Assembly (NCBI RefSeq): GCF_030283205.1
Contig: NZ_JASNWF010000010.1
Span: 310,001-374,000 of the forward strand
Source of the DNA: Actinomadura opuntiae
GTDB taxonomy: Bacteria > Actinomycetota > Actinomycetes > Streptosporangiales > Streptosporangiaceae
Direction of reading: 5' to 3'
DNA length: 64,000 bases
The translations under genes were made by a program, and so were the position numbers. Numbering within the stretch: the stretch's first letter is position 1; each line of letters starts with the position of its first letter. A model generated the notes under the pieces. It saw only the letters and a list, made by a program, of their open reading frames with translations. It made no database searches and was not told the origin of the DNA. This document shows positions 19,901 through 28,900 of the stretch, piece after piece.

Positions 19901-22900
19901 GACGTGGCCGGATTCTTGGGGAACGGCAGCCTGGGCAGTGTGGTGTCGGGGCGTGTGGCGTACACGTTCGGGTTCGAGGGTCCGGCGGTGTCGATCGATA
20001 CGGCGTGTTCGTCGTCGCTGGTGGCGTTGCACCTGGCCGGTCAGGCGTTGCGGTCGGGTGAGTGCTCGCTGGCGTTGGCCGGTGGGGTGACGGTGATGTC
20101 CACGCCGGATACCTTCGTCGACTTTTATCGTCAGGGCGGGTTGGCGTCTGACGGGCGGTGCAAGTCGTTCGCCGATGCGGCTGATGGCACGGGCTGGTCC
20201 GAAGGCGTCGGAGTCGTGGTTCTGGAGCGTCTGTCGGACGCTCGCCGTAATGGGCACCAGGTGCTTGCGGTGGTGCGGGGTTCGGCGGTGAATCAGGATG
20301 GTGCGTCGAATGGGTTGACGGCGCCGAACGGTCCGTCGCAGCAGCGGGTGATCCGGCAGGCGTTGGCCAGTGCTGGGTTGTCGGTGGCGGATGTGGACGC
20401 GGTGGAGGCGCACGGCACCGGCACCACGTTGGGCGACCCGATCGAGGCGCAGGCGCTGCTGGCTACCTATGGGCAGGAGCGAGGCGAGTCTGGCCCGCTG
20501 TGGGTCGGGTCGGTGAAGTCCAACCTTGGGCATACGCAGGCGGCGGCGGGCGTGGCTGGTGTGATCAAGATGGTCCAGGCGATGCGCCATGGGACGCTGC
20601 CCAAGTCCCTCCATATCGATGTTCCGTCGTCGCATGTGGATTGGTCGGCGGGCGAGGTCGAGTTGCTGGCCGAGGGGCGGGAGTGGCCGTCTGCGGGTCG
20701 GCCGCGGCGGGCGGGTGTGTCGTCGTTCGGGATCAGCGGCACCAACGCCCACGTGATTTTGGAGGAAGCACCCGCTCCTGAGCCTGCTCCTGCACCGGAG
20801 CGGAGCGATGGTGTGGTGCCGTGGGTGGTGTCGGCGCGGTCGGCGCAGGCGTTGGCGGGTCAGGTGGCGCGGCTGCGAGACTTTGTAGCGGCGCGTCCGG
20901 AGCTTGCTCCGGTGGACGTCGGGTTCTCTCTTGCGACTTCCCGTGCTCATTTGCCGTATCGGGCGACTGCGGTCGGTGTCTCCGGTGAGGAGTTGCTGGC
21001 CGGGTTGGAGGCGGCTGCGGGGCAGGCCGTATCCGGTGGGAAGTTGGCGGTGTTGTTCACCGGTCAGGGTGCGCAGCGGCTCGGGATGGGCCAGGGGTTG
21101 TATGCGGCGTTCCCGGTGTTCGCTTCAACCTTCGATGACGTCTGCGCGGTGCTTGACGAGCATCTAGACCGTCCCATCCGCGAAGTTATCTCCGGTGACG
21201 CGGACCTGCTGGACCAGACGGCCTACACCCAGCCGGCGTTGTTCGCGGTTGAGGTTGCGGCGTTCCGGTTGCTGGAGTCGTGGGGGATCGCACCCGACTA
21301 TGTGGCGGGCCATTCGATCGGTGAGTTGGCGGCTGCTCACGTCGCGGGTGTGTGGTCGTTGGGGGATGCGGCTGCGTTGGTGGCGGCGCGTGGCCGGTTG
21401 ATGCAGGCGTTGCCGAGTGGCGGCGCGATGGCTGCGTTCGCCGCGTCCGAGGACGATGTGCGGGCGGTTCTGACCGGGGAGGTGGATATTGCGGCGGTGA
21501 ATGGGCCGTCGCAGGTGGTGGTGTCGGGTCCGGAGTCGGCGGTGGCGGCCGTGGTGGCGATTTTCGAGGAACGAGGTGTGCGGACGCGTCGGCTGCGGGT
21601 CTCGCACGCCTTCCATTCGCACCTGATGGAGCCGATGCTGGCGGAGTTCGCTGCGGTGGCGGAGTCGCTGTCGTACGCCGAACCGGACATCGCTGTGGTG
21701 TCCGGAGTGACTGGGCGCCTCGCCGAGTCGGGTGAGCTGAGCGATCCGGGCTATTGGGTGCGGCAGGTGCGCGAGGCGGTCCGGTTCGGTGACGCCGTCC
21801 AATCGCTGCGTACCGAAGGTGTGGGCACGTTCGTTGAGGCGGGGCCGGACGCGGCGCTGACGGCGATGGCCGCAGAATCCGCAGGCGACGACGCAGAACT
21901 GATCGCGCTGCTGCGCCGCGATCGCGACGAGGAACACGCCGCCGTTTCGGCGTTGAGCCGCATCCACACACGGGGACACCGGGTCGACTGGACGAGCTTC
22001 TTCGCCGGCCGGGGCGCCCGCAGGGTCGAGCTGCCGACCTACGCCTTCCAGCATCGGCGGTATTGGCTGGACGCGGGATCGGACGCGGGCGATCCGTCCG
22101 AGCTGGGCCAGGAGCCGGCGCACCATCCGCTGCTGGGTGCGGCGGTGAGGTCGCCGGATTCTGACGGCGCTCTGCTGACCGGACGCTTGTCGTTGCGATC
22201 GCATCCGTGGCTGACCGACCACGTGGTGGACGGTGCCGTGCTGCTGCCGGGGACGGCGTTCGTGGAGATGGCCATCCGTGCCGGGGACGAGGTCGGTGCG
22301 GGGCATCTGGACGAACTGGTCCTGGAGGCGCCGCTCGTTCTGGCCGAGCGCGGCGCGGCGCAGGTTCAGGTGAGGGTGGACGGGGCCGACGAGCGCGGCC
22401 GCCGTGCGGTGAGCGTCCACGCCCGTCCTGCATCCGACGACGCCGACAGCCCGTGGATGCTGCACGCGCGCGGCGTTCTCACTTCCGCGCCGACACCCCC
22501 GTCGTTCGATCTGACCCAATGGCCGCCGACCGGTGCCGAGGCGGTCGATGTCGAGGGCCTTTACGGCGAACTGGACGCGGCCGGACTGGCCTACGGGCCG
22601 GTCTTCCGGGGGCTGCGTGCGGCGTGGCGTCGCGGCGGCGAGGTGTTCGCCGAGGTCGCGCTGCCGGACGGGGTGCCGGTCGAAGGCTTCGGGTTGCACC
22701 CGGCCTTGCTGGATGCGGCCTTGCACGGGATGGGCGCGGGGCGCGGCACGGCGGTCGAGCCCACATTGCCGTTCGCGTGGTCGGGTGTGGCGCTGCACGC
22801 CGTGGGCGCGACGACTCTTCGGGTGCGTCTCGATGAGACCGCGGCGGACACGGTCTCGCTTCAGCTCGCCGATGCGACCGGCCGTCCCGTGGCGTCGGTG

Positions 22901-25900
22901 GATGCGCTGGTGCTCCGGGAACTGCCGACCGGGAAGCTGAGCGGACCAGGGCTGCACGATGCGCTGTTCGAGCTGGAGTGGGCGCCTCTGACGACGTCCG
23001 GACCAGTGGATCAGGCAACGGCAACGTGGGCGGTCGTCGGCGCCGACCCCGACCTCGGTTTCGAGGCGCCGCTCTACCCGGACCTGGACGCGTTGGCCGC
23101 AGCGATCGACCAGGGCGCCGCGACGCCGGAGAACGTGGTCCTCGCCTGTGCCCCGAGCCCGTCCGGCAATTCGCACGTGCCCGAGGCTGCGCGCGAAACG
23201 GCGTATCAGGTGCTCGCCCGCGTCCAGCAATGGCTGGCGGACGACCGGTTCGCCGACGGACGCCTCGTCGTGCTGACCTCGCAGGCCATCGCGGCGGGCG
23301 GCCCGAACGACGATCGGATCGACCTCGCCCAGGCCTCGATCTGGGGGCTAATCCGATCGGCGCGCGCGGAGAATCCGGACCGTTTCGTGCTGGTGGACGT
23401 CGATGACCTGGCCGGGTGCGCGGACGCGGTCGCCGCCGGGCTGGCCGCCGGGGAGCCGGAGTTCGCGGTGCGGGACGGAGAACCGCGGGTGCCGCGCCTC
23501 GCCCGGACGGCCGGGGCGAGGCTGCCGGTCCCGGCCGGCGCGGCGGCGTGGCGGTTGGACACCCCGACCAAGGGGACGCTGGACGGCTTGCGCCTGGTGG
23601 AACGCGACGACGTGTCGGGCCCGCTCGGCGCGGGCGAGGTGCGGGTCGGGCTGCGGGCGGCCGGGATGAACTTCCGGGACGTGCTGAACGTGCTGGGCAT
23701 GTACCCGGGTGAGGCGGGCCTGCTGGGGTTGGAGGGCGCGGGGGTCGTCCTGGACGTCGGCTCCGGCGTGCGGGATCTGGCGCCGGGCGATCGGGTGATG
23801 GGCATGTTCTCCGGCGCGTTCGGGCCCGTGGCGGTCGCCGACCGGCGGCTCATGGCGCGCATTCCGGACGGCTGGTCGTTCGCGGAGGCGGCGACGGTTC
23901 CGGTGGTGTACCTGACCACGTACTACGCGCTGGTGGACCTGGCCGGTCTCCGGCCGGGCGAGTCCGTGCTGGTTCACGCCGCCGCTGGGGGAGTGGGAAT
24001 CGCCGCCGTGCAGATCGCGCGGCATCTCGGCGCGGACGTCTTCGGCACGGCAAGCCCCGGCAAATGGGACACGCTGCGCGCGTGGGGCTTGGACGATGTG
24101 CATATCGCGTCGTCGCGAACCCTCGATTTCGAACCGGAATTCCTTCAGGCCACCACGGGCCGGGGAATGGACGTCGTCCTGAACTCGCTGGCCAACGAGT
24201 TCGTGGACGCGTCACTGCGGCTGCTGCCACGCGGTGGACGGTTCGTGGAGATGGGCAAGACAGACGTCCGCGACGCGGCCCAGGTCACAGCCGACCATCC
24301 GGGCGTGCGCTACAAGGCGTTCGACGTCATGGACGCGGGCTTCGACCGCATCCAGGAAATGTTCGCGGCGCTGTGCGAACTGTTCGCCGCCGGCGCGCTC
24401 AGCCCGCTGCCACTGGTGACCTGGGATGTGCGCCGTGCTCCGGAGGCGTTCCGGTATGTGAGCCAGGTCCGGCACATCGGCAAGGTCGTCCTCTCGATCC
24501 CGCAAGCGCTCGATCCTGCTGGAACGGTACTGGTGACGGGGGCGTCCGGAGCGCTCGGCGGCCTGGTCGCCCGCCATCTGGCCGCCGAACGCGGCGTGCG
24601 GAACCTGCTGCTGGTGAGCCGCCGGGGAACCGAGGCGCCCGGCATGGACGACCTGGTCGCCGAACTCGCGGACCTGGGCGCGGCCGTGCGGGTGGCGGCG
24701 TGCGACGCGTCGGACCGTGACGCCCTGGCGGATGTGATCGGGACGATCGCAACGGACCATCCGCTGGTCGGAGTGGTGCACACCGCGGGCGTCGTCGATG
24801 ACGGGGTGATCGGGTCGCTTTCGCCCGGCCGAATGGACACCGTGATGCGGCCCAAGGTGGACGCGGCGTGGAACCTGCACGAATTGACCCGCGATGCGGA
24901 CCTGTCGATGTTCGCGCTGTTCTCCTCCGTGTCCGGTGTGATGGGCAGCGCAGGCCAGGGCAATTACGCGGCGGCGAACACCTTCCTGGACGCGCTCGCG
25001 GCTTATCGGCGCGGCCTGGGAATGCCCGCCGTTTCGCTGGCGTGGGGGCTGTGGGAGCGCACCAGCGCAATGACCTCGGGACTGGAGGCGGCCGACCGGG
25101 AAAGGATCGCCCGTGACGGCGTTCTCGGATTGTCGGACGACCTCGGGCTCGCCCTTTTCGACGCCGCTGACGCGGTCGGCGAGCCGCTGGTCGTGCCGGT
25201 ACGTCTGGACATCGCCCGTCTCCGCAATGGCCCGGTGCCGGCGTTGCTACGAGGCCTCGCCGGTGGGCAGGGACGCCGCGTCGCGGGCAACGCCGAGCAA
25301 GACGAAGGGCTCGCGGCCCGGCTCGCGGCGCTCCCCGCGGAGGACGCGGCCGCCCGTCTCGTGGAACTGGTCCGCCGGAACGTCGCCATCGTCCTCGGCC
25401 ATACCGACCCTGCGAGCGTGCAGCTGAACCGCTCCTTCCGCGAGGCGGGCGTCGACTCGCTGATCGCGGTGGAATTGCGGAACCGGTTGGCGGAGGAGAC
25501 CGGTGTGCGGCTGCCCGCGACGCTCGTCTTCGACTACCCGTCCCCGGCCGACGTCGCCGCGTTCCTGCGCACGGAACTGCTCGGCGAGCAACCGGTGACC
25601 AGCGAGGCGGCCGCGCCGGCCGCCGTCTCCGACGACCCGCTGGCCATTGTCGGCATGAGCTGCCGATTCCCCGGTGGTGTGCGGTCGCCGGAAGATCTGT
25701 GGCGTTTGCTGGAGCGTGGCGGTGATGCCATCAGCGAGTTCCCGGCTGACCGTGGTTGGGATCATGATCTGTTCGATCCTGATCCTGCTGTGGTGGGGAA
25801 AAGTTATGTCCGTGAGGGCGGGTTCCTTTATGACGCTGCTGAGTTTGATGCGGCGTTCTTTGGTATCTCGCCGCGTGAGGCGTTGGCGATGGATCCGCAG

Positions 25901-28900
25901 CAGCGGTTGCTGCTGGAGGCGTCGTGGGAGGCGCTGGAAAGCGCCGGAATCAACCCGCTGGGCCTTCGCGGAAGCGACACCGGCGTATTCGCCGGAGTGA
26001 TCTACCACGACTACGCCCAGCACGTCGTCGCGCCCGAGGGCGTGGAGGGCTACCTCGGAACGGGCGGCTCGGGTGGCGTCGCGTCCGGCCGGATCTCTTA
26101 CACCTTCGGCCTTGAAGGCCCTGCCGTATCGGTCGATACCGCGTGTTCGTCGTCGTTGGTGGCGTTGCATTTGGCGGGGCAGGCGCTGCGGTCGGGTGAG
26201 TGTTCGCTGGCGCTGGCAGGCGGTGTGACGGTGATGGCCACCCCCGAGACGTTTGTTGATTTTTCGCGGCAGCGTGGGTTGGCGCCCGATGGGCGGTGTA
26301 AGGCGTTCGCCGAGGCCGCTGACGGGACGGCGTGGTCGGAGGGTGTCGGGGTCCTGGTGGTGGAGCGTCTGTCGGACGCCCGCCGCAACGGCCACCAGGT
26401 GTTGGCGGTTGTCCGTGGTTCGGCGGTGAATCAGGATGGTGCGTCCAATGGGTTGACGGCACCGAATGGCCCGTCGCAGCAGCGTGTGATTCGTCAGGCA
26501 TTGGCGGGTGCGGGGTTGTCGGTGGCCGATGTGGATGCGGTCGAGGCGCACGGCACCGGCACCAGGTTGGGCGACCCGATAGAAGCGCAGGCGTTGCTGG
26601 CGACGTATGGGCAGGAGCGGGGCGAGTCGGGTCCGTTGTGGGTGGGGTCGGTGAAGTCGAATCTGGGTCATACGCAGGCGGCGGCGGGTGTGGCCGGTGT
26701 GATCAAGATGATCGAGGCGATGCGGCACCACCGGCTGCCCAGGTCGCTGCATGTGGACGCGCCGTCCTCGCATGTGGATTGGTCGGCGGGCGAGGTGCGG
26801 GTGTTGGGGGAGGCGCGGGAGTGGCCGTCCGTGGGGAGGCCGCGCCGGGCGGGGGTGTCGTCGTTCGGTTTCAGTGGCACGAACGCGCACGTCATCTTGG
26901 AAGAGGCTCCTGAACCGGAACCTGCTCCCGTACCGGAACCGAGTGCTGGTGTGGTGCCGTGGGTGGTGTCCGCGCGGTCGGCGCAGGCACTGTCCGAGCA
27001 GGTGGCGCGGCTGCGCGACTACGTTGCCGACCGTCCCGAGTTGACCCCGCTTGATGTCGGGTTCTCGCTGGCGACCGCACGCGCACACCTGCCCCATCGA
27101 GCCGTCGCGGCGGGCGCCACTCGCGAAGAACTACTGGCGGGACTGGTCGGCGCCGACCTCCAGAACGCCTCGGATGGGCAACTGGCCGTGCTGTTCACCG
27201 GCCAGGGCGCGCAGCGCCTCGGGATGGGACAAGGCCTGTACGCGTCCTTCCCGGTCTTCGCATCGGCATTCGATGACGTCTGCGCAGCGCTGGACGAGCA
27301 TGTCGACCGTTCGATCCGCGAGGTCATTCGCGACGAGCCGGATCTGCTCGACCAGACGGCTTACGCACAGCCGGCGCTGTTCGCCAACGAGGTGGCTCTG
27401 TTCCGCCTGCTGGAATCGTGGGGCATCGCGCCCGACTACGTGGCGGGCCATTCGATTGGTGAACTCGCCGCGGCCTATGTCGCAGGGGTGTGGGCGTTGG
27501 CGGACGCGGCGGCGCTCGTGGCGGCACGCGGCCGGTTGATGCAGGCGCTCCCGAGCGATGGCGCGATGGCTGCGATCGCCGCGTCCGAGGACGACGTCCG
27601 CGCGGAGTTGAAGGACGGCGTCGACATCGCGGCAGTGAACGGCCCGTCCCAGACGGTGATCTCCGGCGAAGAAACCGCCATCACGGCCGTGATGGCGGTG
27701 TTCGAGGAGCGCGGGGTGCGGGCGCGGCGCCTGCGCGTCTCGCATGCCTTCCACTCATACCTGATGGAACCGATGCTCACCGAGTTCGCCGCCGTAGCGA
27801 AGTCGGTGTCGTACGCCGAGCCGGTGACCTGCGTGGTGTCGGGGGCGACGGGAAGCATCGCGGAGCCGGGCGAGCTGACCGACCCCGACTACTGGGTCCG
27901 CCAGGTTCGGGACGCGGTGCGGTTCGGCGACGTCGTGCGGACCCTGTGCGGCGAGGGCGTCACGACCATGGTGGAGGCGGGTCCCGATGGCGCGTTGACG
28001 GCGATGGCCGCCGAGACCGCGGCCGACGGCGTGACGCTGGTGCCGCTGCTGCGCCGCGACCGCGATGAGGAGCACACAGCCGTCTCGGCACTGGGCCGGA
28101 TCCATGCCGCCGGTCACGAGGTGGATTGGGCCGCGTTCTTCGACGGCCGTGGCGCGCGCCGGGTCGGGCTGCCGACCTACGCGTTCCAGCGCGAGCGGTA
28201 CTGGCTGGAAGCCCCCGCGCCGTCGTCGGGAGACCCGTCCGGACTGGGGCAGGAGCCGACGAACCATCCGCTGCTGGGGGCCGCCGTCCCGCTGCCGAAC
28301 GCGGACGGCGTCGTCCTGACCGGTCGCCTGTCGGCGCGGTCCCATCCCTGGCTGGCGGACCATGTGGTGGGCGGCGCCGTCCTGCTGCCCGGGACGGCCT
28401 TCGTGGAGATGGCCGTCCGCGCCGGCGAGGAGGTCGGCGCCGGCCAGCTGGAGGAACTGGTACTCCAGGCACCGCTCGTCCTGGACGAGCAGGACGCCGT
28501 CCAGGTGCAGGTCGTCGTCGAGCAGGCCGACGAGCTGGACCGCCGCACCGTGATCGTCTACTCGCGCGCCGGTGAGGCGGATGAGCCGTGGACGAGGCAC
28601 GCCGAAGGCGTCCTGCTGCCCGCTTCCGGCGCCCCGTCGTTCGACCTGTCCCAGTGGCCGCCCGCGGACGCCGAACCGGTGGACGTGACGGGCCTCTACG
28701 AGGACATGGCGCAGACCGGCCTGTCCTACGGCCCGCTCTTCCAGGGCGTCCGGGCGGTGTGGCGGCGCGGCGGCGAGGTGTTCGCCGAGGTCGCGCTGCC
28801 CGAGGGCACATCGGTCGATGGGTTCGGGCTGCACCCGGCGGCGCTGGACGCCGCACTGCACGCCTTCGGTTCGGGACGCGAGGCCTCGGCCGCGCCAGCC